This document shows positions 17,695 to 25,123 of a stretch of DNA of 59,558 nt, piece by piece (position 1 is the first letter of the stretch; every line of letters starts with the position of its first letter). Where the stretch lies: the NCBI GenBank assembly GCA_041655255.1, contig JBBAFS010000003.1, positions 1 to 59,558 on the forward strand, read 5' to 3'. Below the pieces are notes generated by a model. It saw nothing but the letters and a program-made list of their open reading frames with translations, was not told where the DNA came from and did not search any database. This stretch comes from JBBAFS01 sp041655255 (lineage in GTDB: Bacteria > Spirochaetota > Spirochaetia > Sphaerochaetales > Sphaerochaetaceae). The position numbers were made by a program, and so were the translations under genes.

Positions 17695-18915
17695 TTATTT
17701 CTCAATAAACACATATTCACTGGTAATGGGTAAAGCACCATATGAGCCAGTGAGATATAATTGTTCATTCAACTCTCGACGTGCTTTTGTATACTTAAAG
17801 TCGGCGAAACTGAAATATTCAGTAGCCGATTGGCTTGTTTTTTGGGCAAACCAAATACCGTCTCTTCGTAACACTCCCTCTTTGAGTAATGCAGGGTTAC
17901 AATCGACAACTAACATTTGAGAGTTGTGAAGATGGTTACTCGATTCAAAGACTTGAACAACATGTTCTAAGGCATAAGGGTGAAGTAACATACCAAAGTC
18001 ATCAATAATTAAAACTCTTTGATGTGTAAAAGCTTCAAACATCGCAATAGCAATTGTGGTTAAACGACGTAAGCTTAACGACTCGTTGCTAAAATAGGAT
18101 GCGTAGTGTTGTGTTACGTTTGTGTGGACAAAAATGAGACGATCATCTTGGAGTTTTACATCCCGAATGTCGGTAATGTCGATACTCCATAAAAAGTCGA
18201 TTAACTGTTTTTGCCACTCTGGATGCTCTTTAAGTTGTTCAACAATCTGCTTTTCACTTGTACTTGAAAGCCCAAATGGGAGAATCATTAATTGGTGTTC
18301 GAACCAGTGGTAAATAGGTTCCAATGAGAGAGACTCTTTTCGTGCAGCTGCAGCTAAGTAGGTATGGTTGTGAGGGACTTTACCCACAAGGCGTTTTTTC
18401 TCCCCTCTAAACATCTTACCCCAGCGGTATGCGTAGTGTAACTCGTTCTCCTCTTTAGGAGCTAAGGTACGCTCAAACATTAATTTTCTTGAACGTCCCA
18501 CAAACATGTGGTACGACTCTTTGTGAATTTTTGTTCGATCTGCAACTAAGGAGTAACGACCAATAAGAGGTTGTCCGTTATCCTCATCTACCCCTAAAAT
18601 AATTTCAACAGTGAGTGTTGATGGAGCTCCTTTATCTTCGCTGTAGGCAAAACTTGTTCCTGCAAGAAGCTGTAATGGATTTTCCACATCCTCTTCACTG
18701 AGAATAATTGCTCTTAAAGCCTCTAAAGCTCGAACGGCAGTACTCTTACCAGCTCCATTAGGACCAATAATAGCAGCACTCTTAATCACCCGAAGGCGAT
18801 CTGAAACTTCAACCACTTTCGATGGGTCTAATCGATTGTCTCGAATAGCTTCAAAAGAGATTGTCTGCGCTTCATCTACCGATCGAAATTGAGATATCGT
18901 CATATCAAGCAGCAT
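17695..18915 (-). CDS. RloA-like AAA15 ATPase with altered Walker B
   Basis: This ATPase of about 406 residues has the RloA/AbiLi architecture. The P-loop GPNGAGKS is intact at 51-58. The Walker B region reads LIIDDFGMLLHP (about 302-313), so the usual catalytic Glu is Asp306. The usual His of the TTHN switch is Cys339 (VVDCNP), and the signature before Walker B (NESLSLRRL) lacks the expected SxG. The tail RRDGIWFAQK, ATEYFSFADFK and GSYGALP is classic for the family. I start at the ATG at 18915, 8 bases after GGGGG. The TTG at 18921 is too close to that site. It is first in the operon and may work with the RloB-like protein. Confidence 0.75.
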   Translation of the reverse strand: MLLDMTISQFRSVDEAQTISFEAIRDNRLDPSKVVEVSDRLRVIKSAAIIGPNGAGKSTAVRALEALRAIILSEEDVENPLQLLAGTSFAYSEDKGAPSTLTVEIILGVDEDNGQPLIGRYSLVADRTKIHKESYHMFVGRSRKLMFERTLAPKEENELHYAYRWGKMFRGEKKRLVGKVPHNHTYLAAAARKESLSLEPIYHWFEHQLMILPFGLSSTSEKQIVEQLKEHPEWQKQLIDFLWSIDITDIRDVKLQDDRLIFVHTNVTQHYASYFSNESLSLRRLTTIAIAMFEAFTHQRVLIIDDFGMLLHPYALEHVVQVFESSNHLHNSQMLVVDCNPALLKEGVLRRDGIWFAQKTSQSATEYFSFADFKYTKARRELNEQLYLTGSYGALPITSEYVFIEK

Positions 18916-18969
18916 ATTCAATTCCCCCTATTAAGATTGTTTCATACGCACATAGCATACATTCACTTA

Positions 18970-18989
18970 AAAGCATCTTCTTATGCTTT
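18970..18989. promoter_or_regulatory. Inverted repeat at the RloAB operon start
   Basis: AAAGCAT (18970-18976) and ATGCTTT (18983-18989) form a 7-bp inverted repeat with a 6-base centre. It covers the predicted transcription start of the operon, a common place for a repressor operator. Confidence 0.45.
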
Positions 18990-18995
18990 AGTAGG

Positions 18996-19001
18996 ATTAT
19001 A
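18996..19001 (-). promoter_or_regulatory. -10 box of the RloAB operon
   Basis: A perfect TATAAT on the minus strand (19001-18996) lies about 80 bases before the ATPase ATG. The -35 region is weak (TATAC-like). Confidence 0.5.
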
Positions 19002-19059
19002 ACCTAATTTCACCCTTTGGTATATAATAAACAAAGATGTATTAATAAAGAGGACTTTA

Positions 19060-19608
19060 TTAGAACTCAATCATCACTTGTGAGTCTATTTGTTCACTTT
19101 TGAATGGATGTTTCACCTCTTGAACTGAACTTACAAGGTCACATAGTTCAATAAAGGGCTCTGAAGCGCCTCTACCGGTGAAGACAATGTGAGTTTTTCT
19201 CTCTTTTAGTTTGAATTGAGAGAAAAAGGAGAGAAAGTCACTTTCGTTGATGTAGTGTTGATTTAAGAGATAAGTAATCTCATCTAAAATGATTAAGTCG
19301 TACGTTTCAGATAAGACAAGCTCTTTTGTTCGCTCCCAAGCACGATCAAAGAGCTGTTGACGCTCTGTTTCATCCTCTTTCTCCCATAAAAAGCCACTTC
19401 CATAGTTTTCCCATAGGACTCCCAGCTTTTTTGCCATTGTTTTCTCACCTGTTTGTAATGAGGATGGTTTGATGTATTGGATAACAGCGACTTCTCCTCC
19501 ATGACCTAAGGTTCGAAATAAGAGCCCCATTGCTGCTGTGGTCTTCCCTTTTCCATCTCCGGTATATAATAAAAAAAGTGGGTGTTCTTTATAATTGTTT
19601 TTCTGCAC
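19060..19608 (-). CDS. cobO: Corrinoid adenosyltransferase (CobO/BtuR type)
   Basis: It transfers adenosyl from ATP to cob(I)alamin or cob(I)yrinic acid diamide. The 182-residue length fits the family. The unusual P-loop TGDGKGKTTAAMG (about 17-29) and LIILDEI followed by THIVFTGRGA are family hallmarks. No other cobalamin genes are in view, so scavenging and re-adenosylation of corrinoids is more likely than full synthesis. It overlaps the lipoprotein gene by 20 bases and ends the pdxA operon. A small AT-rich stem (AATAAAG/CTTTATT) follows its stop. Confidence 0.9.
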   Translation of the reverse strand: MQKNNYKEHPLFLLYTGDGKGKTTAAMGLLFRTLGHGGEVAVIQYIKPSSLQTGEKTMAKKLGVLWENYGSGFLWEKEDETERQQLFDRAWERTKELVLSETYDLIILDEITYLLNQHYINESDFLSFFSQFKLKERKTHIVFTGRGASEPFIELCDLVSSVQEVKHPFKSEQIDSQVMIEF

Positions 19609-20590
19609 GCTCTTGCTCCATGTGGTAATTTCTCATTCTTTTTAGTTGTCTCTCTACTTGGGCGTTGGTATAGGTTCGTGAAATTTCACTCATCAAAGCA
19701 ATCCCATCCTCTCTGTTTCCCATACTCTCTAATAATATGGCAGCATTATACCCTGAGGGGAGATGTTTTGATTGATTCCACTCTTGAACAAAGAGGGTAT
19801 ACGCAGTGGTATATAACCCCTTTTTTGCGACTTTATAAGCCTCTTCTACATCGGTGTTCTTCGGTTTATTTCCCATCAAAGAGATATGTGTGGTATGCAG
19901 TGTTGGTACTAAGGAAGCAATCATCTTCTCACTTAAAGAGTCAATCATCTGTTCAAAAAGTGGTAGTACTACTGGAGCAAAGATAATGTGATCTTCTTCA
20001 CTAGATAAAGGAGTCTCTTTTTGAAGTTGGTCACTTAGCCTTCCCCCATATACTCGTATTCCAGTTTTTGTATCAATGACATTGTAATTAAGACTTATCA
20101 TCACTTTTTGCCTTAGCACGTATGAGGGATTTTCACTTTCAACACTTTGTTTTGCAAACACATACTCTTGAACATCCATTCGTGAAACTGAGACATCTAA
20201 TAATGCATCGATTCCTTGGTAGTATAAAGTGGCAATCTCATCCCGAGTTTTAAGATGATGAGAAAACGTAATACTTTTAAAATAGTGAGAAGAGTGTAAC
20301 TCATTTTCAATAACTTTTGTCGCATAATCACTTACTAGGCGCTCTAAGAATGTTTGATACCCGGGATAAATGAGCGATGAGTAACTATGAGAGAGATCTT
20401 CTACAAGATGGACATCTCTTTCAAGAGGAAATGAGGGATATGGATCGACGCTACTAAAGGCGATATGACGATACTCGCTCATATCGTATTGAGCACTTTG
20501 TAACAAACGAATAGGAATTTGTGTGGCACAACTACTGAGTAGAGCAATCAAAAGAGCGATGAGTAACAGACTATTAAACCTCTTTTTCAT
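19589..20590 (-). CDS. Predicted lipoprotein of unknown function
   Basis: The 333-residue protein has a lipoprotein signal peptide with lipobox LSSC (Cys21), so it is probably anchored in a membrane on the periplasmic side. The middle contains stretches such as IDALLDVSVSRMDV and MISLNYNVIDTKTGIRVYGG, resembling periplasmic proteins that bundle several paralogous beta domains. The last 80 residues look like one or two TPR-type helical hairpins. I do not recognise the family. It lies 2 bases after the ABC-2 permease gene, so it could be an accessory of that exporter. Confidence 0.75.
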   Translation of the reverse strand: MKKRFNSLLLIALLIALLSSCATQIPIRLLQSAQYDMSEYRHIAFSSVDPYPSFPLERDVHLVEDLSHSYSSLIYPGYQTFLERLVSDYATKVIENELHSSHYFKSITFSHHLKTRDEIATLYYQGIDALLDVSVSRMDVQEYVFAKQSVESENPSYVLRQKVMISLNYNVIDTKTGIRVYGGRLSDQLQKETPLSSEEDHIIFAPVVLPLFEQMIDSLSEKMIASLVPTLHTTHISLMGNKPKNTDVEEAYKVAKKGLYTTAYTLFVQEWNQSKHLPSGYNAAILLESMGNREDGIALMSEISRTYTNAQVERQLKRMRNYHMEQERAEKQL

Positions 20591-20592
20591 AG

Positions 20593-21747
20593 CTATACCG
20601 TTTGTAAAATCCGCTCACTATTAAAGAGCTTAGCTACTCCCATCGATCCTAAAGCTGCAATAACAATATGGGAGATAACAGCTATAATAACATGGTGAAT
20701 CACCACCATCCCCAAAAGTGCCTCTTTCATAATAAAGATAGTATTCACAATTGGAATCATAAACAACAAGATATTTGTTGAAGGGTCCATATACATCGTA
20801 ACAACTCCAACTAAGATTACCAGCATATACAATGGCATCACATACGAACTTCCCTCTTTGACTGTCTTACTTAAACATCCAACAAGGGTAATGACTGTTG
20901 CTGTTAACAAAGCTGTTGATAACAGAGTAATAATAATAACAACCATCGAGGCAATACTCACTTCAGCTGAAGTTATCCCATCTAAAGAGAATGTTGCAGC
21001 TCCAATGGGGACAAACATCGTAATGACTAACCCTAAGTACGTTGCTAAAGCACTGGTGAGTGCCACCACCGAGACATAGACAATTTTCCCCCATGCTATT
21101 GAGGTACGAGATACCTGATTTACCAACAATATGGCTAATGAACCACGCTCTTTTTCTCCACTTGTTGTATCTAAACCGGCATTCATCGATCCCGCAAACA
21201 AAAAGATCACTAAAAAATAGGGAAGGAGCATAGCTAACATCGAAGTGGCACTTCGAGCTTGAACAGCTGCTGTATCCTCTAAGACAATATCTAAAGTATG
21301 AATATCATCGTACGACAAACCATATTCAGCTAATAAGTTGTTCGCTATTAATAACTCATATAACCCCAATACCCGCTCTAACGTATCAACAGCCCACTGA
21401 GTTTTCTTACTGGAAGAGTCGTATGTAACAATAACATCGCTTTGATCTCCCTGGGCATACGTTGTGGGAAAGACAATTGAAATTTTGGCAGTTGCCTGAG
21501 AAGCTGGATACCACTGAAGATGTTCATCTAATAAATTATCAAGCACAGGATCGTAATTACCCCGTATATCTAAAGCATAGCTGGTTTGTTGTGCATCTTT
21601 TTCCATGGAATCTAACACACTTCCCATTCCCAAGAAAATAACAGGGAGAATAAACAGCGGTAAGATAAAGGTTGAGAACACTGTTCTTTTATCTTTAAAG
21701 AGGTTTTTTAACTCTTTTTTTAATATAATGAGAGCCTCTTTAATCAT
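20593..21747 (-). CDS. ABC-2 type exporter permease, NatB-like
   Basis: This membrane subunit of 384 residues has an N-terminal helix (about 22-42), a long extracytoplasmic loop (about 45-165) and five to six helices in the C-terminal half. This is the usual NatB/YhfI-type ABC-2 topology. DTTSGEKERGSLAILL at about 190-205 is a well-conserved cytoplasmic signature of the NatB group. Members export sodium, peptides or drugs; the substrate here is unknown. It overlaps its ATPase gene by 4 bases. Confidence 0.83.
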   Translation of the reverse strand: MIKEALIILKKELKNLFKDKRTVFSTFILPLFILPVIFLGMGSVLDSMEKDAQQTSYALDIRGNYDPVLDNLLDEHLQWYPASQATAKISIVFPTTYAQGDQSDVIVTYDSSSKKTQWAVDTLERVLGLYELLIANNLLAEYGLSYDDIHTLDIVLEDTAAVQARSATSMLAMLLPYFLVIFLFAGSMNAGLDTTSGEKERGSLAILLVNQVSRTSIAWGKIVYVSVVALTSALATYLGLVITMFVPIGAATFSLDGITSAEVSIASMVVIIITLLSTALLTATVITLVGCLSKTVKEGSSYVMPLYMLVILVGVVTMYMDPSTNILLFMIPIVNTIFIMKEALLGMVVIHHVIIAVISHIVIAALGSMGVAKLFNSERILQTV

Positions 21748-22490
21748 AGAGAATTCTCCTTCTTTTTCTGAACAAGTGAGAAAAACAATGTTTCAAGATC
21801 GTTGGTTTTATGAATCTCTAACACCTCTTCTAAGGGACCTTCACAAAGAAGTTGCCCCTCATACATTACCCCAATTCGGTCACACAAGCGATGAGCATCA
21901 CTTAAAATATGTGTCGATAGAAGAACACATTTGCCTTCGTCTTTTGCCTGACGAATAAAATCACTCACAATTTTAGATGCAATCACATCTAAGTTGCTTG
22001 TTGGTTCATCAAAGATAATGTCGTGTGGCTCATTAATTAATGCGACAGCTATTGAGACTTTTTGAGTAATTCCACTTGAGAGTTTAGCTATTGGTGTATC
22101 CATATAGGGTCCAAGTTCAAATTCTCGAGCTAACTCATCCATTCTTTTGGCAATATAAGTTTCATCCATTCGATCGAGTTGACCAAAGTAGTGAAGTAAT
22201 TCTCGTGCACTGAGTTGACCAGTGAGGCGCATCTCGCCGGTGAGAAAACCGATTCGATCTCGCACTGCTCTACTGTGTTCAATAACATCTAAACCATCAA
22301 CACTAATACTCCCTTTGGTCGGTTGTAGTAATGTTGCTATTGTTCGAAGAGTCGTAGTTTTCCCAGCTCCATTTGGGCCAAGAAGGCCAAACACTTCCCC
22401 ATCAAAGGCGGTAAAAGAGACCGAATCTACAGCCTTCACCACCCTCTTTCTTAACTGAAACTCTTTCGAAAGATCTTTTACAACAATCAT
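21744..22490 (-). CDS. ABC exporter ATPase, NatA-like
   Basis: This 248-residue ATPase pairs with the NatB-like permease. It has Walker A GPNGAGKT (about 37-44), a signature that reads LSSGITQKV in place of LSGGQ, and Walker B DIIFDEPTSNLD with STHILSDAHRLCD carrying the switch His. The LSSGM/ITQKV form is common in NatA-type ATPases. Its ATG overlaps pdxA (22487-22490) and its stop overlaps the permease, so all are translationally coupled. Confidence 0.87.
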   Translation of the reverse strand: MIVVKDLSKEFQLRKRVVKAVDSVSFTAFDGEVFGLLGPNGAGKTTTLRTIATLLQPTKGSISVDGLDVIEHSRAVRDRIGFLTGEMRLTGQLSARELLHYFGQLDRMDETYIAKRMDELAREFELGPYMDTPIAKLSSGITQKVSIAVALINEPHDIIFDEPTSNLDVIASKIVSDFIRQAKDEGKCVLLSTHILSDAHRLCDRIGVMYEGQLLCEGPLEEVLEIHKTNDLETLFFSLVQKKKENSL

Positions 22491-23506
22491 AGATCTGTTT
22501 CCTTTGTATTATATCGAAAGGCCACTTTAATGGCCTCAAGCATACTTATTTCTGAAGCGAGGTTTTTTCCCGCTATATCAAATGCTGTTCCGTGATCGAC
22601 ACTTGTTCGAATCCAAGGTAAATTCCATGTCACCGAAACAGTGCGATCAAAATCGAGTGTTTTAGTGGCGATATGACCTTGATCGTGATACAGCGATAAC
22701 ACTGCTTTATAGTGGTTTTTGTGTGCTAAGTGAAACACACTATCTGCACTTATTGGTCCTACTACATTCATCCCCTCTTTTTGAGCCCGCTGTACAGCTG
22801 GAGTAATATAAAGAGACTCTTCATCTCCAAATCTTCCCCCTTCTCCGCTATGGGGATTTAAAGCAGCGATTGCAAAAGGGAGACTTTGATCAAAGTTACT
22901 CTTTTGAGTAATGGTGTAACACTCTCTTATCCCCTCATAGAGACTTTCAACTGTGATAGCATCAATAGCTTCTTTAAGTGAGAGATGACGAGTGAGGAAA
23001 AAAACTTTTAGGTTATGGGTTTCAAACATGGTAATTGGAGAAATCGAGTGGGTAAACGTTGCCAGTAACTCAGTGTTACCAATTTCTTGTATTGAGGAAG
23101 CGGCTAATGAGAGTTTGTTTAACGGAGGGGTAACTAACACATCTGCTACCCCCTTTGAGCATAATGAGGCTGCTTGTTTTAATGCGTGATAAGCAGCTGC
23201 ACCACACTGTGGTGATACTTCCCCATATCTAAATTGTGAAAGATCAATAGTGTTTTGATCCAATAAAAGCTTTACACTCCCCTTTTGTAAGTGAAAAAAG
23301 AGATCTTTTTCACCCTCTACAGTTGCATCAAAAGGCCATTGCAACGAAAGATCTTCAGAGACTTTTTTACATACAGATGCATCGCCAATCACGATGTATG
23401 ACGCATCAATAGGTAGTGAAGGAGCAACTAATGATTTTAAGATAATTTCGACACCAATACCTGCAGCGTCCCCCATCGGGATAGCGCACACAGTTGTTGT
23501 TTTCAT
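22487..23506 (-). CDS. pdxA: 4-hydroxythreonine-4-phosphate dehydrogenase family (PdxA)
   Basis: It oxidises a 4-phosphohydroxy-threonine-type substrate, either in pyridoxal phosphate synthesis or, for PdxA2-type relatives, in tetronate catabolism. The 339-residue length is normal. The first signature reads MGDAAGIGVE; the usual form is GDPAGIGPE, so two prolines are replaced. Metal ligands are present in TRHLSLKEA, NPHSGEGGRFG and YHDQGH. The C-terminal TSVDHGTAFDIAGK is intact. No other pdx gene lies in the window, so the physiological substrate is open. It leads an operon with NatAB, a lipoprotein and cobO. AAGGAG precedes the ATG. Confidence 0.85.
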   Translation of the reverse strand: MKTTTVCAIPMGDAAGIGVEIILKSLVAPSLPIDASYIVIGDASVCKKVSEDLSLQWPFDATVEGEKDLFFHLQKGSVKLLLDQNTIDLSQFRYGEVSPQCGAAAYHALKQAASLCSKGVADVLVTPPLNKLSLAASSIQEIGNTELLATFTHSISPITMFETHNLKVFFLTRHLSLKEAIDAITVESLYEGIRECYTITQKSNFDQSLPFAIAALNPHSGEGGRFGDEESLYITPAVQRAQKEGMNVVGPISADSVFHLAHKNHYKAVLSLYHDQGHIATKTLDFDRTVSVTWNLPWIRTSVDHGTAFDIAGKNLASEISMLEAIKVAFRYNTKETDL

Positions 23507-23532
23507 GCAGACTCCTTTTTGTCTTTGTAGAG

Positions 23533-23561
23533 ACTATAACAGCTGTCTTTTTTCACTGCAA
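23533..23561 (-). promoter_or_regulatory. Promoter of the pdxA operon
   Basis: The minus strand shows TTGCAG (23561-23556), a 17-base spacer and TATAGT (23538-23533). The -35 lies inside an 11-bp inverted repeat. Confidence 0.55.
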
Positions 23562-23575
23562 GTGAGTGAAAAAAG
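23547..23575. repeat. 11-bp perfect inverted repeat over the pdxA -35 box
   Basis: CTTTTTTCACT (23547-23557) and AGTGAAAAAAG (23565-23575) are perfect inverses around a 7-base centre. Because it covers the -35, it fits an operator. It could also terminate transcripts weakly, as it lies between divergent genes. Confidence 0.6.
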
Positions 23576-23599
23576 TATGTAAGATTGGTAAATTCATGA

Positions 23600-23628
23600 T
23601 TGACACATCGGTTTTTCTCTCATACTGT
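23600..23628 (+). promoter_or_regulatory. Promoter of the acidic protein gene
   Basis: A perfect TTGACA (23600-23605), a 17-base spacer and TACTGT (23623-23628). The start would be near 23635, leaving a 25-base leader that contains AGGGGGTG. Confidence 0.65.
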
Positions 23629-23659
23629 TTATTTATCCGCTGAAATAGGGGGTGACGAA

Positions 23660-23944
23660 ATGAGTCCAAGAAAAGAAGAAGATTGGGAAGACGATTTTTA
23701 CGACGATGAAGAAGATGATGATGATATCCAAATCGACGACGACTTTGATCCAAATGAGCTGCGAGAGGACGACGATTACGACCATTACGAGGATGAGGAA
23801 GACGACGACGAATTCTCAGGCTTTTTCTTAGATGACGAAGAAACTGATGTCATCGAGGATGAGGACGATGATGACGAAGATGACGATCTATTCTTCTACG
23901 AAGAAGATGTCATTGACGACGACGAAGACGATTTCGATTATTAA
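23660..23944 (+). CDS. Small, extremely acidic protein of unknown function
   Basis: This 94-residue protein has 58 Asp or Glu and only three Arg/Lys (62% acidic), spread along its whole length with periodic aromatics (Trp, Tyr, Phe) and the short hydrophobic patches FSGFFL and LFFYEED. The start at 23660 (MSPRKEEDWE) has AGGGGGTG at 23647-23654. The open frame upstream of it is promoter and leader. The GAC/GAT/GAA run gives low-complexity DNA. It has its own promoter and a strong terminator, so it is a monocistronic unit. I recognise no family; it could be a DNA mimic, a metal or cation buffer, or a chaperone-like acidic protein. No signal peptide. Confidence 0.75.
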   Translation: MSPRKEEDWEDDFYDDEEDDDDIQIDDDFDPNELREDDDYDHYEDEEDDDEFSGFFLDDEETDVIEDEDDDDEDDDLFFYEEDVIDDDEDDFDY

Positions 23945-23969
23945 CGATCTCTCTTATATCTATTCTCCC

Positions 23970-24000
23970 ACATGCCGGTTTTTACCGGCATGTTTCTTTC
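23970..24000 (+). terminator. Rho-independent terminator of the acidic protein gene
   Basis: A 10-bp perfect stem ACATGCCGGT/ACCGGCATGT with a TTTT loop (23970-23993) is followed by a T-rich tail TTCTTTC. Confidence 0.85.
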
Positions 24001-24020
24001 TCCATTGATTTGTGAATATT

Positions 24021-24050
24021 TTACGCATACTTATGCATCTTTATGCATAT
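24021..24050 (+). repeat. Three tandem decamers, candidate operator array
   Basis: TTACGCATAC, TTATGCATCT and TTATGCATAT follow each other without gaps (consensus TTAYGCATNY). The exact 10-base period puts all three on the same helix face, and the array ends 5 bases before the -35 of the importer promoter. The core ATGCAT is itself palindromic. Confidence 0.65.
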
Positions 24051-24055
24051 CCATC

Positions 24056-24084
24056 TTTACAAAGAAGTTGCCTCCGTCTATAGT
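24056..24084 (+). promoter_or_regulatory. Promoter of the TrpXYZ-like importer
   Basis: TTTACA (24056-24061), a 17-base spacer and TATAGT (24079-24084). The start near 24091 gives a leader of about 25 bases with AAGGAG. Confidence 0.65.
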
Positions 24085-24115
24085 TGTCATCAATACACAA
24101 CTAAGGAGTTTTGTT

Positions 24116-25111
24116 ATGAAAAAAACTACATTGATAATGCTCTTATTGCTTGTGGGTATTTCTCTACTATTTGCAGGAGGAGCAAAAGAGAAAAGTAGTA
24201 CCCCATTAGTAGGAGTTTCTAAGTTCCTCAGTCACCCTGCGTTGGATGCAGTTGAACAAGGTCTTCAAGATTATCTGGTATCAGTTGGCAAAGAAGTACG
24301 ATTTGATTTCCAAAACGCCAATGGAGAGGCATCCTCTTCATCTCAAATTGCACAAAAGTTTAAAAGTGACAACGTCGATGTTGCTGTCGGTATTGCTACC
24401 CCTACTGCCCAATCACTTGTTAATGCATTACCCCAAACTCCAGTTATCTTTAGTGCTGTCACCGATCCAGTTGAATCGGGTTTAGTACTAAGTTACGACA
24501 CACCTTATACCGAAAATGTTGCTGGTGTTTCTGATATGACTCCAGTTGAGGCTCAAATTGCCCTTTTAGCTGAAGTTACTGGTGCAAAAACTATTGGTAA
24601 CGTCTATGCAAGTGGTGAGGCAAATGGAGTTATTCTTATGGAGCAAGCAAAAGAAGCTGCTAAAAACTTAGGTTTGGACTTTGTTGCGGCCCCTGTAGCA
24701 AACACAGCTGAAGTCATGACAGCAACTCAAGCAATCACAAATCGTATCGATGCTCTTTATATCGCAACAGATAACACAGTCATCAGTGCCCTTCCATCAA
24801 TTAGTGATGTAACAACAAAAGCTAATCTCCCATTTATGGCAGCCGATCCTTCAAGCGTAGAGGGAACTAATTTTCTTATCGCATGGGGCTTTGACTACTA
24901 TAAAATTGGTTTAGCAACTGGTAAGATGATTTCTGAGATTCTCGATGGCAAAAAAGCTGGAGAACTCGGTACTGAATTCTTAACAGATGCGAGTGATTTT
25001 GAGTTATGGGTCAACCTTGATACAGCCAAAACACTAGGTATCACAATCACATCCGATGTGTTAGCATCTGCAGCTGTGATTGTTGAAAACGGTACAATAA
25101 AAAAACAGTAG
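24116..25111 (+). CDS. ABC transporter substrate-binding protein, TrpX-like (ABC_sub_bind)
   Basis: This 331-residue periplasmic binding protein has an N-terminal signal peptide ending LLFAGGAKEKSS and no lipobox cysteine. The rest shows the ABC_sub_bind fold: GVSKFLSHPALDAVEQGLQD near the start, then VGIATPTAQSLVNALP and PVIFSAVTDPVESGLV, the family's most conserved block. TrpX of streptococci (tryptophan uptake) is in this family, but other ligands are possible. The start at 24116 is fixed by AAGGAG at 24103-24108; the longer open frame to 23972 crosses the upstream terminator. It leads a three-gene importer operon. Confidence 0.85.
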   Translation: MKKTTLIMLLLLVGISLLFAGGAKEKSSTPLVGVSKFLSHPALDAVEQGLQDYLVSVGKEVRFDFQNANGEASSSSQIAQKFKSDNVDVAVGIATPTAQSLVNALPQTPVIFSAVTDPVESGLVLSYDTPYTENVAGVSDMTPVEAQIALLAEVTGAKTIGNVYASGEANGVILMEQAKEAAKNLGLDFVAAPVANTAEVMTATQAITNRIDALYIATDNTVISALPSISDVTTKANLPFMAADPSSVEGTNFLIAWGFDYYKIGLATGKMISEILDGKKAGELGTEFLTDASDFELWVNLDTAKTLGITITSDVLASAAVIVENGTIKKQ

Positions 25112-25123
25112 AGAGATTGTTCG

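Noticed and set aside
17036..18915. Ordinary, fully active RloAB/PARIS-type defence island
   Set aside because: Catalytic positions are changed, no other defence or mobile genes are adjacent, and PARIS proteins are a different family.
24021..24050. Decamer array as a replication origin (iterons)
   Set aside because: Only three short units, no dnaA or rep gene, and tight placement beside a good promoter.
23972..24115. Long N-terminal extension of the TrpX-like binding protein
   Set aside because: It crosses the terminator, the decamers and the promoter. The signal peptide begins at 24116 after AAGGAG.
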